From assembly GCF_004348425.1 (NCBI RefSeq), contig NZ_SMKK01000033.1:1-48975 (forward strand): 48,975 nucleotides of DNA, read 5' to 3'. The translations under genes and the position numbers were made by a program. Shown here piece after piece: positions 1 through 10,765 of the stretch; within the stretch, counting starts at the first letter, position 1; each line of letters begins with the position of its first letter. The notes beneath the pieces are model-generated. The model was not told where the DNA came from and ran no database searches. It saw nothing but the letters and a program-made list of their open reading frames with translations. The stretch comes from Actinomadura sp. 7K507. Its GTDB lineage: Bacteria > Actinomycetota > Actinomycetes > Streptosporangiales > Streptosporangiaceae.

Positions 1-89
1 GCTGTCAGCGTCCGGGGTGGGCAGCCGCCGGGGCGGTCAGCGTCCCCGGTGGTCGGCATCACGGGGGTCGGTGTCTGCGGGCGGGGCGG

Positions 90-98
90 TTATCCACA
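90..98 (+). promoter_or_regulatory. Perfect DnaA-box 9-mer upstream of comF
   Basis: TTATCCACA matches the consensus DnaA box exactly and lies 49 bp before the comF start. It is a single copy, so it is not an origin. A regulatory role is inference; chance occurrence of a 9-mer is possible but uncommon in DNA this GC-rich. The first 60 bases also hold a degenerate direct repeat (GTCAGCGTCC-type), and I cannot identify the end of an upstream gene. Confidence 0.35.
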
Positions 99-147
99 GG
101 TGCGCGATCGCGGGACGCGCGCCGGCTCGCGGCCGCATCGTCGAGGC

Positions 148-930
148 ATGAAGTTCTTCACGGACCTGATCGACTTGCTCCTCCCCGAATCCTGCGCCGG
201 GTGCGGCGGGGTTCCCATCCTGCTGTGCGACGCCTGCGCGGTGCCTCTGCGAGCGCCTGCAAGGCCCGTGAGGGCGACGCCGGACGGGCTGCCGCCCCCG
301 TGGACCGTCGCGGCCTACGAGGACCCTCTCCGATCGATCCTGGCCGCCTACAAGGAACACGGCCGGACGGCCTTGGCCGTCCCGCTGGGCGAGGCCCTGG
401 CCAGATCCATCCGGGCGGCCCTGGCCCCGCACCTCACTTCACCTGCCCGGAACACTTCACCTGCCTGGAACGAAGGCCGTGGCGCGACGGGTGAGCAGCC
501 GCCGCAGCGAGCGGCTCCGCGAGACGATCGGGTGCTTCGCCTGGGCCATGATCCGCCGATCGTGGTGTGGGTGCCGTCGAGACGCCGCGCCGTCAGGCGA
601 CGCGGCCACGACGCCGTGCAGGGGCTGGTGGACGTCGCGGCGGGGCGGTTGCGGGCGGACGGCGTGCCGGTGATCGGCGTGGACGCCCTGAAGCAGCGCG
701 GACGGGTAGCCGACCAAGCCGCCCTTACAGCCACCCAGCGCACGGCCAACCTGCAAGGAGCCCTCGAAGTCAAGCCCCAAGCCGACGTAGCGGGCCGCCT
801 GGCAGTGCTGGTGGACGACGTCGTCACCACCGGCGCCTCGTTAGGCGAGGCGGCCCGAGCACTCCGCGCCGCGGGGGCCGACCTGCTGGGCGCCGCCACC
901 GTCGCCGCGACCCCCCGCCGCCGCCCCTGA
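148..930 (+). CDS. comF: ComF family protein (phosphoribosyltransferase-like)
   Basis: This 260-residue protein starts with MKFFTDLIDLLLPESCAGCG, a typical ComF N-terminus. It has a CxxC...CxxC zinc-ribbon-like cluster (CAGC and CDAC) followed by a type I phosphoribosyltransferase domain. The PRPP-binding motif VLVDDVVTTGAS is near residues 220-231 and VPSRRRAVRRRGHD precedes it. In naturally competent bacteria ComF helps DNA uptake; in actinomycetes its substrate is unknown. I chose the ATG at 148 because an earlier in-frame start only adds residues without family similarity. Between the two halves sits an unusual linker (about residues 96-132) with an in-frame 18-bp duplication at 436-471 encoding TSPARN-TSPAWN. 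The gene precedes hpf, as in other actinomycetes. Confidence 0.9.
   Translation: MKFFTDLIDLLLPESCAGCGGVPILLCDACAVPLRAPARPVRATPDGLPPPWTVAAYEDPLRSILAAYKEHGRTALAVPLGEALARSIRAALAPHLTSPARNTSPAWNEGRGATGEQPPQRAAPRDDRVLRLGHDPPIVVWVPSRRRAVRRRGHDAVQGLVDVAAGRLRADGVPVIGVDALKQRGRVADQAALTATQRTANLQGALEVKPQADVAGRLAVLVDDVVTTGASLGEAARALRAAGADLLGAATVAATPRRRP
436..471 (+). repeat. In-frame 18-bp tandem duplication inside comF
   Basis: Two adjacent 18-bp copies (436-453 and 454-471) differ at one base and encode TSPARN then TSPAWN. They lie in a linker that does not look conserved in the family, so this is probably a recent slippage event. Confidence 0.7.
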
Positions 931-1649
931 CCGGCGGCAGGCTGCCCGGCAGGTGGCGGGTGGGTGACTTTCTTCACGTCCGGAGACCGCGGCGGCAGAC
1001 AGTTACCTTGGGTAGTCGGCCTCGTGACCGGGATATCTCGTCTTGAGGGATGTATGGGGTTATGCGAGTCACGTCACCTCATGGAGGGAGTAGAGATTCA
1101 TCAAACTCACCGTGGGGCCAGCTCGACCTGACCTGCGGGTGCATCGGACGCGCAACTGGCGCGCACACGGGGGTTCACGGCATGTGATGGGCTTTCGTGG
1201 GGCGGCACTGGGTCCCGCTGGGGCAGGTACCGATGACGGTCAGTGAGTTTTTCCTCAGCTCACCCCCCTGACATTCGTGGCGTAAGGGGTTAGCGTTCCT
1301 GACATGGCACCCGCCCGGGTCCGTGGTTGCGTCGGATCGCCGTGCTCGTCAGGAGCACGACAGGTGGTCCGGCTAGCCGATGCCAGGCGCAGGCGAAACG
1401 GCCCACGTAAGGCGACTTCTCGTCGACCGATCACGGTGCGCCTTAGAGGTAAGTCCTGCCCCGCCGGGGGATCCGACATCCCCCGAACAGGGAGAAGGGC
1501 AGTAGTGGCGAGAGCGCCGCGAGCCCCTCAGCAGGCGGATGTGGGGACGAAGACCAGGTCGGCCGGGCGGGTGCGACCCACCGTCCTGTGGCGCGCGCGC
1601 CGGGATCCCGGGCAGCGCCGACTCGCAACCGGGAGAAGGGGGGGCCCGC
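931..1649 (+). ncRNA. Structured 5' leader of hpf; candidate raiA-motif RNA
   Basis: This 719-bp stretch has no convincing gene but contains a run of perfect hairpins on the hpf strand. They are GTCA-GTGAG / CTCAC-TGAC at 1239-1272 with a five-C bulge, CGTGCTC/GAGCACG at 1341-1359, TAAGGCG/CGCCTTA at 1408-1445, and CGGGGGAT/ATCCCCCG at 1465-1485. The raiA RNA motif is a known structured RNA found upstream of raiA/hpf genes in Actinobacteria and Firmicutes, so position and structure fit. I cannot match its consensus from memory, and the boundaries are those of the gap rather than of the RNA; the structured part is roughly 1235-1490. Confidence 0.4.
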
Positions 1650-2300
1650 GTGAACATCACCGTGAGGGGCCGGCACACCGAGGTCAACGACAGGTTCCGC
1701 CGGCATGTCGACAACAAAATGGCCAAGATCGAGCGGCTCGACCAGAAGGTCATCCGCGTGGATGTGGAGGTGTCCGAGGAACATAACCCACGGCTCGCCG
1801 ATCAGCGCGAAAGGGTCGAGCTCACGATCCGCTCCCGTGGCCCGGTGATCCGGGCCGAGGCCGCCGCCGACGACCGCTACGGAGCCCTCGACCTGGCGCT
1901 CGACAAGCTGGAGTCGCGCCTGCGCCGCGACGCGGAGAGGCGCAAGGGCCACAGCGGCAAGGGCCGCGCCAAGCTCGCGACGATGGAAACGCTCCCCGAG
2001 GCGCTCCCGGAACCGATCCCCGAACCCCCGGCCGCCGCTCCGGAGCCGGCCGTGGACGAGCCGGTGAAGGTGTCGCCGGACGAGAACCTCGTCCCGATCC
2101 CCATGGACGGCGACGGCCCCCTCGTCGTCCGCGAGAAGTTCCACAAGGCCGAGCCGATGGGCATCGAGCAGGCGCTGTTCGAGATGGAGCTCGTCGGCCA
2201 CGACTTCTTCCTGTACCGCGACAAGGCCAGCGGGCATCCCTCGGTCGTATATCGGAGGAGAGGCTGGGACTACGGAGTCATCAGGCTCGTCGAGGAGTGA
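1650..2300 (+). CDS. hpf: Long ribosome hibernation-promoting factor (HPF/RaiA)
   Basis: This 216-residue protein begins with NITVRGRHTEVNDRFRRHVDNK, the N-terminal S30AE domain (about residues 1-105) that occupies the 30S decoding centre. A Pro/Glu-rich linker (about 112-150) joins it to the C-terminal domain (about 155-215; VREKFHKAEPMGIEQALFEMELVGHDFFLYRD) that dimerises to make 100S ribosomes. Length and two-domain order identify the long form. The GTG start at 1650 is chosen because GGGAGAAGG at 1631-1639 precedes it and because homology starts at the next residue. The long structured leader suggests regulation at the RNA level. Confidence 0.93.
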   Translation: MNITVRGRHTEVNDRFRRHVDNKMAKIERLDQKVIRVDVEVSEEHNPRLADQRERVELTIRSRGPVIRAEAAADDRYGALDLALDKLESRLRRDAERRKGHSGKGRAKLATMETLPEALPEPIPEPPAAAPEPAVDEPVKVSPDENLVPIPMDGDGPLVVREKFHKAEPMGIEQALFEMELVGHDFFLYRDKASGHPSVVYRRRGWDYGVIRLVEE

Positions 2301-2312
2301 GCGATGCTCTCC

Positions 2313-2352
2313 GACGAAGGCCGCTCGACGAAGGCCGCTCGACGAAGGCCGG
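2313..2352. repeat. 14-bp tandem repeat, about three copies
   Basis: GACGAAGGCCGCTC is repeated head to tail at 2313-2326 and 2327-2340, with a partial third copy at 2341-2352, 13 bp after the hpf stop codon. It is a slippage-type array with no evident function. Confidence 0.75.
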
Positions 2353-2732
2353 CCGGTGATGCGGCACTCGCGTCACGTCACCGTCCGAACCATGTAATGA
2401 TCTGAAAGGCGTACCAGCCGATCCGCGGACGCGGTGGTCCGGGGGATCCGGTACGGCGCGAGCGCCGCTCGGCCGGCCGTCCCGGGCCCGCCCGGTCACC
2501 GCCGCCCGCGACGGCACGTCCCGCGGGCCCCGGATTCGCTGGCGACCCACCCGGGAACCTCCCGGGGCGCACAGCAGTTCACCGGGGAGACACCCCGGCC
2601 CGAAATCCCCCGGGTTCGCCCCCGGACCACGTAGGTTCCCGAGGACGACCCGTCGGAGAGCAACCCTCCGGTAGTTCCATATCGCTGAATAGTGAAGGGG
2701 GGAAGCGGCGTCATCTCCACGCCGCGACTCTG
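2353..2732. other. Intergenic region before the response regulator
   Basis: I see no convincing gene in these 380 bp. The stretch around 2385-2415 is AT-richer than its surroundings. GC-rich inverted repeats lie at about 2545-2625, and a locally AT-rich stretch near 2680-2697 could carry the response-regulator promoter, but I cannot assign a -35/-10 pair. Confidence 0.4.
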
Positions 2733-3500
2733 GTGAGCGAGAATCCCGAGGCTCGCGACGCCGCGGCGGTACCCCGTCAGAGCGGCTCCGGCGCAACCCC
2801 CGCCGACCGGGAGGCGGCACAGCCGGCCGGCACGGCCGACCCGATCCGCGTGCTCATCGTCGACGATCACGCACTGTTCCGCAGGGGTCTGGAAATGGTC
2901 CTGCAGGGCGAGGACGACATCGAGGTCATCGGCGAGGGCGGCGACGGGCACGAGGCCGTCGAGATGGCCGGAGACCTGCTGCCCGACGTCGTCCTGATGG
3001 ACATCAGGATGCCCCGCCGCAGCGGCATCGAGGCGTGCACGGCCATCAAGGACGCCGCGCCCAGCGCGAAGATCGTCATGCTGACCATCAGCGACGAGGA
3101 GGAGGACCTCTTCGAGGCGATCAAGGCCGGGGCCAGCGGCTACCTGCTGAAGGAGATCTCCATCGACGAGGTCCCCCAGGCGGTCCGCGCGGTGCACGGC
3201 GGCCAGTCGCTGATCAGCCCGTCGATGGCGTCCAAGCTCATCACCGAGTTCGCCGCGCTGGCCAAGAGCAGCGAGGAGCGCACCCAGCAGGTCCCCGCGC
3301 CCCGCCTCACCGAACGCGAGATGGAGGTGCTGCGGCTCGTCGCCCGCGGCCTCGGCAACCGGGAGATCGCCCGCGAGCTGTTCATCTCCGAGAACACGGT
3401 GAAGAACCACGTCCGCAACATCCTGGAGAAGCTCCAGCTCCACTCCCGGATGGAGGCCGTCGTCTACGCCGTCAGGGAGAAGCTCCTGGAGATCACCTGA
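2733..3500 (+). CDS. NarL/FixJ-type response regulator, orphan
   Basis: This 255-residue protein has a receiver domain (about 38-155) and a LuxR-type helix-turn-helix (about 190-250; [36 protein letters not shown]). The acidic pocket D44-D45, the phospho-acceptor D90 (LMDIRMP) and the switch Thr in MLTISD are present. The first 36 residues look disordered; the GTG at 2733 is the first in-frame start, and a shorter protein starting near residue 35 cannot be excluded. No histidine kinase is adjacent, so it is an orphan. An orphan regulator between hpf and secA is, from memory, also found in Streptomyces. Confidence 0.88.
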   Translation: MSENPEARDAAAVPRQSGSGATPADREAAQPAGTADPIRVLIVDDHALFRRGLEMVLQGEDDIEVIGEGGDGHEAVEMAGDLLPDVVLMDIRMPRRSGIEACTAIKDAAPSAKIVMLTISDEEEDLFEAIKAGASGYLLKEISIDEVPQAVRAVHGGQSLISPSMASKLITEFAALAKSSEERTQQVPAPRLTEREMEVLRLVARGLGNREIARELFISENTVKNHVRNILEKLQLHSRMEAVVYAVREKLLEIT

Positions 3501-3542
3501 GCCCGGTGCGACCGGCAATCGGCTTTTGTCGGTGTTGTGAAG

Positions 3543-3548
3543 TAGCAT
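3543..3548 (+). promoter_or_regulatory. -10 element for a leaderless transcript
   Basis: TAGCAT lies 7 nt before the GTG at 3556, which has no Shine-Dalgarno sequence. This spacing suggests transcription starts at the start codon. I see no good -35. Confidence 0.4.
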
Positions 3549-3555
3549 CGCCGAC

Positions 3556-4788
3556 GTGGTCGAGGCAGAACTCAGCGCGGACGAGGCACGGCGGCTCCAA
3601 CTGCGCGCCCAGGGTTTCCTGGGTGCGCGCCCCAAGGGCGGCGTATCGGCGATGCTGGAACGGCTCGGCGCCGTCCAGCTCGACACGATCTCCGTCCTGG
3701 CCAGGTCTCATGAACTGGTCCCCTACGCACGCCTGGGGCCCGTCGGTCGCACCGCGATCGAATCCGCCTACTGGGGCACGAACGGCGCCGCGCCCCGCAA
3801 GGCCCCCGCTCCCGGGACGGCCCCCGCTCCCGGGGCGTTCGAGTACTGGGCGCATGCCGCGTCCCTGCTGCCCATGGGCGACTGGCCGCTCTTCGCGTTC
3901 CGCCGCCGCGCCTACCTGCGTCGCGGCTGGCGCTGGCACAAGGTCCCCGAGGGCGTCTGCGACCAGATCCGCGAGCGGCTGAAGGCGGACGGCCCACTGA
4001 CCACCAGGGAACTCGGCGGCGCCAAGGCGAGCGCCGACTGGTGGGACTGGAGCGACCACAAGATCGGCATCGAGTGGCTGCTGGACATCGGCGAGGTCGT
4101 CTGCGTCGAACGCGTCGGCTGGCGACGCGTCTACGACCTCGCGGAACGCGCCGTCCCACCCGGGCTCCTCGCCCAGGACCCCGACGACGACGCCTGCCTG
4201 ACGGCCCTCATCGCACGGGCGGGACGGGCTCTCGGCGTCGCGACCCGCGGCGACCTCGCCGACTACTACCGGGTCAAGCAGGACCAGGTCGACCGGGTGA
4301 TCGGCGGAACCGGGCTGGTCCCCGTCACGGTCGCCGGCTGGCCCCAGCGGGCCTGGGCCGACCCCCGCGCGCTGGTCGCCGTGCCGCGTGGCAGGCACGC
4401 CACCACCTTGCTCTCGCCGTTCGACTCCCTGGTCTGGGACAGGGCCCGAACCTCCCGCGTGTTCGGCTTCGACCACCGCCTGGAGGCGTACGTCCCCAAG
4501 GCCAAGCGCGTCCACGGCTACTTCGCGATGCCGCTGCTGTCCGGCGGCCGCATCCTCGGACGCGTCGACCCCGCCCGCGAGGGCCGCACCCTCATCGCCC
4601 GCCAGGCGTCACTGGAACCCTGGGCCACCAGCACCCCGGCCCGCGCGGAAACCTCGGCCGCCGCCCTCGCGACAGCGCTGTGGCGCGCCGCGAGCTGGGT
4701 CGGCTGCGACAACGTCCGGGTCGAAAGATCAGACCTGCCCGGGGCCGTGCTCGATTCCGCCCTGACCGCCGCCGCCACCCCCGCCTAA
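3556..4788 (+). CDS. AlkX/YcaQ-type DNA glycosylase (winged-helix, HTH_42 family)
   Basis: This 410-residue protein matches the YcaQ/AlkZ-like family: winged-helix modules preceding an all-beta C-terminal domain (SPFDSLVWDR...RVFGFDHRLEAYVPKAKRVHGYFAMPLL). Known members excise bulky or crosslinked alkylated bases. The catalytic motif of the AlkX branch is Q-hydrophobic-D, seen here as Q41-L42-D43 in RLGAVQLDTISVLARSHE, so the protein is predicted to act like E. coli YcaQ on interstrand crosslinks and N7-alkylated purines; that is family inference. An in-frame 18-bp duplication (3802-3837) encodes a repeated APAPG segment. The next gene is convergent. Confidence 0.85.
   Translation: MVEAELSADEARRLQLRAQGFLGARPKGGVSAMLERLGAVQLDTISVLARSHELVPYARLGPVGRTAIESAYWGTNGAAPRKAPAPGTAPAPGAFEYWAHAASLLPMGDWPLFAFRRRAYLRRGWRWHKVPEGVCDQIRERLKADGPLTTRELGGAKASADWWDWSDHKIGIEWLLDIGEVVCVERVGWRRVYDLAERAVPPGLLAQDPDDDACLTALIARAGRALGVATRGDLADYYRVKQDQVDRVIGGTGLVPVTVAGWPQRAWADPRALVAVPRGRHATTLLSPFDSLVWDRARTSRVFGFDHRLEAYVPKAKRVHGYFAMPLLSGGRILGRVDPAREGRTLIARQASLEPWATSTPARAETSAAALATALWRAASWVGCDNVRVERSDLPGAVLDSALTAAATPA
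3802..3837 (+). repeat. In-frame 18-bp tandem duplication in the glycosylase gene
   Basis: Copies at 3802-3819 and 3820-3837 differ at one base and encode the Ala/Pro/Gly-rich segment APAPGTAPAPGA, inserted before the conserved FEYWAHAASLLP. Confidence 0.7.
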
Positions 4789-4892
4789 CGCTGCCGAGCG
4801 CTCTCAACTCGTATAGAGGTGGGAATCAGGGGTGGTCTGGAGGTTGTTGGTGCAGGGTGCGGGACTCTGCCTGTCGGTTCTGGGCTTTTGGA

Positions 4893-5231
4893 CTAGCCGT
4901 GGGGGGTTTCCTGGGGGTCGGTGGCGACCGGGCGGTGCAGTACCTCGCCCTCCGGGCCGCCGCGGCGCTTGTCGGAGCGTGCGCCGAACAGGGAGTAGTC
5001 GACGATCTCGGGGATGACCCGCGGAGCGTCGACGACGACGTCCGAGAACAGGTGGACGAGGCCGCTGACGACCATGCCGAGGACGATGATGCCGACACCG
5101 ACCCAGAGCATGATCCACATCGGGCCCAGGCAGAGGGCGACGCCGCCGACGACGAAGCCGGTGAAGATGATGCCGACCGCGACCCATGAGCCCGGGCGGC
5201 CGGAGTGCGATCCGTACGACTCTTCGGACAT
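4893..5231 (-). CDS. Small two-helix membrane protein, HGxxPAAW-like
   Basis: This 112-residue protein has two predicted transmembrane helices (about 16-37, VAVGIIFTGFVVGGVALCLG, and 41-62) and a polar C-terminal tail of about 50 residues. The N-terminal HSGRPGSW resembles the motif of the actinobacterial HGxxPAAW small membrane proteins, a tentative link. A strong ribosome-binding site (GGAGGG, 8 nt upstream) supports the ATG at 5231. It is divergent from secA, sharing a 182-bp intergenic region, and convergent with the glycosylase gene. Function unknown. Confidence 0.75.
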   Translation of the reverse strand: MSEESYGSHSGRPGSWVAVGIIFTGFVVGGVALCLGPMWIMLWVGVGIIVLGMVVSGLVHLFSDVVVDAPRVIPEIVDYSLFGARSDKRRGGPEGEVLHRPVATDPQETPHG

Positions 5232-5311
5232 TCCGTCTCCCTCCGTGCTGTGACGACATCCTCTCCGGGACCCGCACGGTCAAACGGAACGCGCTGTGGA
5301 TTGCGCTGTGG

Positions 5312-5327
5312 AGTGACCTAGACCATT
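5312..5327. promoter_or_regulatory. DasR-box-like sequence upstream of secA (weak)
   Basis: AGTGACCTAGACCATT matches 13 of 16 positions of the DasR consensus (A-C/G-TGGTCTAGACCA-C/G-T). The right half is intact and the left half is poor. It is preceded by a direct repeat GCGCTGTGGA (5291-5300 and 5303-5312). Binding is unproven. Confidence 0.25.
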
Positions 5328-5339
5328 CTGGGTCTCGCC

Positions 5340-5355
5340 TACGATGGGCATCGTA
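5340..5355. promoter_or_regulatory. Perfect palindrome overlapping a possible secA -10
   Basis: TACGATG-GG-CATCGTA is a perfect 7+2+7 inverted repeat 59 bp before secA. Its left arm begins with TACGAT, a plausible actinobacterial -10 hexamer, so it could be an operator at the secA promoter or a hairpin at the start of the mRNA. Confidence 0.4.
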
Positions 5356-5413
5356 CGTGTGGTGTGCGTGCCGCCTGGAGCGGTGACCCACGATCTGCAA
5401 GGAGCCTTCTAGA

Positions 5414-8434
<3,021 letters not shown>

Positions 8435-8457
8435 GCCCGGAGAGACAAGTAGGCACG

Positions 8458-8496
8458 GCGAAAGCGGCCTTCCCGACCTGGGGAGGCCGCTTTCGC
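8458..8496. terminator. Terminator hairpin after secA
   Basis: Perfect 13-bp stem (GCGAAAGCGGCCT / AGGCCGCTTTCGC) with a 13-nt loop, between the convergent secA and Rv3235-like genes. It can serve both strands. Confidence 0.85.
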
Positions 8497-8515
8497 GCGT
8501 CAGGGGCGCGCGGGG

Positions 8516-9004
8516 TCAGGGGGCGGTGGCCGTCGTTTCCAGGGCTGTGCAGCGCCAGCGGCCGCGTGTGTGGTCGAGGCGTAGGGCCAGTGCGTGGGCG
8601 CGTCCGGCGATGACCACGACCGAGGCCGTCTCCGCCACCGCCGGCGCGGGGCGCTGCAGCCGGGTGGACAGCACCTTCGGCGGGACGATCCGTGTGCCGC
8701 GCCGGGCCGGGCCGCGATGCCGGGCCATCTCCCGGCACACCGCGGGGACGGCGACCAGCGACAGCTGGTTCGCCGGCCGCGTTCCCGCCAGGACCTCCAC
8801 CACGAGCCGCACGGCCGCCTCCGCGACGGCCCGGACTTCCGCGTCCACCCCGTCCGCCGGGCGTACGAGCCGCAGGCCCGGCGGACGTGCCGGGGGCGGT
8901 TCCGAGGGGCGGAGCGCCAGCGTTCCCCGCGTCGGGGCGGGCGGCTGCGCGGTGCGGTACCGGATGAACCGGACGGCGGAGGACCTGGCTGGACGTTGGC
9001 GCAT
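8516..9004 (-). CDS. Rv3235 family protein
   Basis: This 162-residue Ala/Arg/Pro-rich protein resembles the Rv3235-like family found beside secA in actinobacteria. A basic disordered N-terminus (about 1-55) is followed by a compact C-terminal domain containing VRAVAEAAVRLVVEVLAGTRPANQLSL and ending in a beta-rich part (ASVVVIAGRAHALALRLDHTRGRWRCTAL). Its function is unknown; a link to secretion is suggested only by position. The ATG at 9004 is chosen over a TTG at 9028 because AGGAGG lies 6 nt upstream of it. Confidence 0.8.
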   Translation of the reverse strand: MRQRPARSSAVRFIRYRTAQPPAPTRGTLALRPSEPPPARPPGLRLVRPADGVDAEVRAVAEAAVRLVVEVLAGTRPANQLSLVAVPAVCREMARHRGPARRGTRIVPPKVLSTRLQRPAPAVAETASVVVIAGRAHALALRLDHTRGRWRCTALETTATAP

Positions 9005-9126
9005 GCGAAACCTCCTGGCTCGTTTCAAGACAGGAGTCGCGAGGCCCGCGATAAATACATCCTGGCCAGGTACGGCCTTCCGCGTAACGCCCGGCCACGG
9101 CTCCAGAACACGCGTCCGAAAATGAA

Positions 9127-9155
9127 GCGGCGGGACGCTCGGAGCGTCCCGCCGC
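9127..9155 (-). terminator. Terminator of the EIIC operon
   Basis: 13-bp perfect stem (9127-9139 / 9143-9155; GGCGGGACGCT arm) with a 3-nt loop. Read on the minus strand it is followed by a T-rich tail (TTCATTTT), the classic intrinsic-terminator pattern downstream of the EIIC gene. Confidence 0.8.
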
Positions 9156-9201
9156 CTGGGAGCGAGCCCCGGACCGTGCGGGAGTCCGGGACTCGTGGGA
9201 G

Positions 9202-9264
9202 CCGGGCCGGTGGGCTGACCGGCCCGGACGGGGGCGCCGCGGGGATGAGGGGGCGCGGCGCCCC
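9202..9264 (-). terminator. Two further hairpins behind the EIIC gene
   Basis: CCGGGCCGGT/ACCGGCCCGG (9202-9211 / 9218-9227) and GGGGCGCCGCG/CGCGGCGCCCC (9231-9241 / 9254-9264) are perfect 10- and 11-bp stems in series, ahead of the T-tailed terminator at 9127-9155. Together they make a triple hairpin block. Confidence 0.6.
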
Positions 9265-9294
9265 GAGGTGCTGTGTTCGGCTAGGTGCCGGTGT

Positions 9295-10740
9295 TCAGCT
9301 GTCGGACGAGGAGCCCCGTGATCCGCCGTCGGGGTCCTCCTTGCCCTTCACATCGCCTTCCGGGGAGTCCGGCGGTTCTGCGTCCGAACCCCGGAGGCTC
9401 TTGCCCCCGCCGGACCCGCTGCCGGCCCCGGCGGCGGCCATCTCCGGTTCGGCGGCGGGGTCGACGGCCGTCGACTCCTCGCCTTCCGGTTCCCGGCCGG
9501 GCGTCGCGAAGTTGAACTTCACGATCATGAACTTGAAGATGAAGTAGTAGAGGAAGAAGTACAGGACTCCCATGCCGAGGATCAGCAGGAGTCCCTCGGT
9601 ATTGTCCTTGCGGGCGTTCAGCAGCAGGTCGATGCCGCCCGCGGAGAAGCCGAAGCCGAGTTGGGCCCCGGCCGCCTCCAGGACCGCCATCGAGATGCCG
9701 GTGAGCACGACGTGCACCGCGTACAGGACGGGCGCGACGAACATGAACGCGAACTCGATCGGCTCGGTGACGCCGGTGATGAACGCGGTGAGCCCGGCGG
9801 AGATCATGATGCCGCCGACCGCGGCACGGCGGTGCGGGGGAGCGGCGCGCCAGATGGCGAGGGCCGCACCGGGCAGGCCGAACATGAGGACGGGGAAGAA
9901 CCCGGCGAGGAAGCCGCCCGCGTCCGGGTCGCCGGCGAGGTAGCGGTTGATCTCGCCGTTGACGGCGCCGTCGGGTCCTTCGTAGGTGCCGAACACGAAC
10001 CAGATGAGCGAGTTCGGGATGTGGTGGAGGCCGAACGGCAGCAGCAGCCGGTTGATGACGCCGTAGATGCCGGCTCCGGCCGCGCCCGCCCCGGTGATCC
10101 ACTCGCCGAAGTCGGTGAGCCAGCTGCCGAGCACGGGCCAGAGGAACCCGATCGCGATGCCGAGGGCGAGGCCCGCGACGGCGGTGATGATGGGGACGAA
10201 CCGGCGGCCGCCGAAGAACGCCAGCCAGGTCGGCAGCTTGATCCGGTAGAAGCGCTGGTAAAGGAGCGCGGCGATGAGGCCCATGAGGATGCCGCCGAGC
10301 ACGTCCGTCGGGTTCTTGGCCCCCCAGTCGATGACCGGGGACTCCGCGCCGTCCGCCACCGTGGTGATCATGACGGTGTCTTTGAGTTCATCGGTGTGCG
10401 AGAACATGATCTTGGACACGCGGTCGAAGACCAGGTAGCCGACCACGGCGGCCAGCGCGGTGGAGCCGTCGGACTTCTTGGCGAAACCGATCGCCACGCC
10501 GACCGCGAAGAGCAGGGGCAGCGCCGCGAACAGCGCGTTGCCGGCCTCGCCGACGATCTCGGCGATGCGGTCCCAGCCGAGGCCGTCCTCGCCGAGCATG
10601 TCGGCCTGGCCGAAGCGGAGCAGGAGCGCGGCGGCGGGCAGCACGGCGATCGGCAGCATGAGGCTGCGTCCGATCCGCTGCAGCACCGCGAGGGCGCTCG
10701 ACCCTCGGCGTGGTGCGGAGTCCACTGTCGTCGAAGTCAT
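9295..10740 (-). CDS. nagE2: PTS N-acetylglucosamine transporter, EIIC subunit
   Basis: This 481-residue membrane permease is the glucose/GlcNAc-family IIC domain. It carries the substrate-site signatures HHIPNS (H239-H240) and GVTEPIEF (E326), conserved in GlcNAc-type EIIC. There is no fused IIB; the partner EIIB is encoded at 14269. It imports GlcNAc with phosphorylation to GlcNAc-6-P. The last ~65 residues are a hydrophilic Glu/Ser/Gly-rich tail that looks disordered, longer than usual for Streptomyces NagE2 as I recall it. AGGAGG lies 9-14 nt before the ATG. The gene follows dasR by 25 bp, so the two are probably co-transcribed. Confidence 0.92.
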   Translation of the reverse strand: MTSTTVDSAPRRGSSALAVLQRIGRSLMLPIAVLPAAALLLRFGQADMLGEDGLGWDRIAEIVGEAGNALFAALPLLFAVGVAIGFAKKSDGSTALAAVVGYLVFDRVSKIMFSHTDELKDTVMITTVADGAESPVIDWGAKNPTDVLGGILMGLIAALLYQRFYRIKLPTWLAFFGGRRFVPIITAVAGLALGIAIGFLWPVLGSWLTDFGEWITGAGAAGAGIYGVINRLLLPFGLHHIPNSLIWFVFGTYEGPDGAVNGEINRYLAGDPDAGGFLAGFFPVLMFGLPGAALAIWRAAPPHRRAAVGGIMISAGLTAFITGVTEPIEFAFMFVAPVLYAVHVVLTGISMAVLEAAGAQLGFGFSAGGIDLLLNARKDNTEGLLLILGMGVLYFFLYYFIFKFMIVKFNFATPGREPEGEESTAVDPAAEPEMAAAGAGSGSGGGKSLRGSDAEPPDSPEGDVKGKEDPDGGSRGSSSDS

Positions 10741-10765
10741 CGCGAGATTCCTCCTCAGGGGTTAT

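Noticed and set aside
1505..1786. Small frame opening at GTG 1505 after GGAGAAGGGC
   Set aside because: Arg-rich, no recognisable domain, and it runs into the conserved hpf coding region in a different frame.
2378..2572. Minus-strand 64-codon frame ending [15 protein letters not shown]
   Set aside because: The aromatic C-terminus stood out, but the rest is Arg/Pro/Gly filler, there is no ribosome-binding site, and it lies in a region that more probably holds regulatory sequence. Worth revisiting only if conserved in relatives.
4880..4892. DasR-like GGACTAGCC before the small membrane-protein gene
   Set aside because: Too few matches to the consensus and at the 3' end of both flanking genes.
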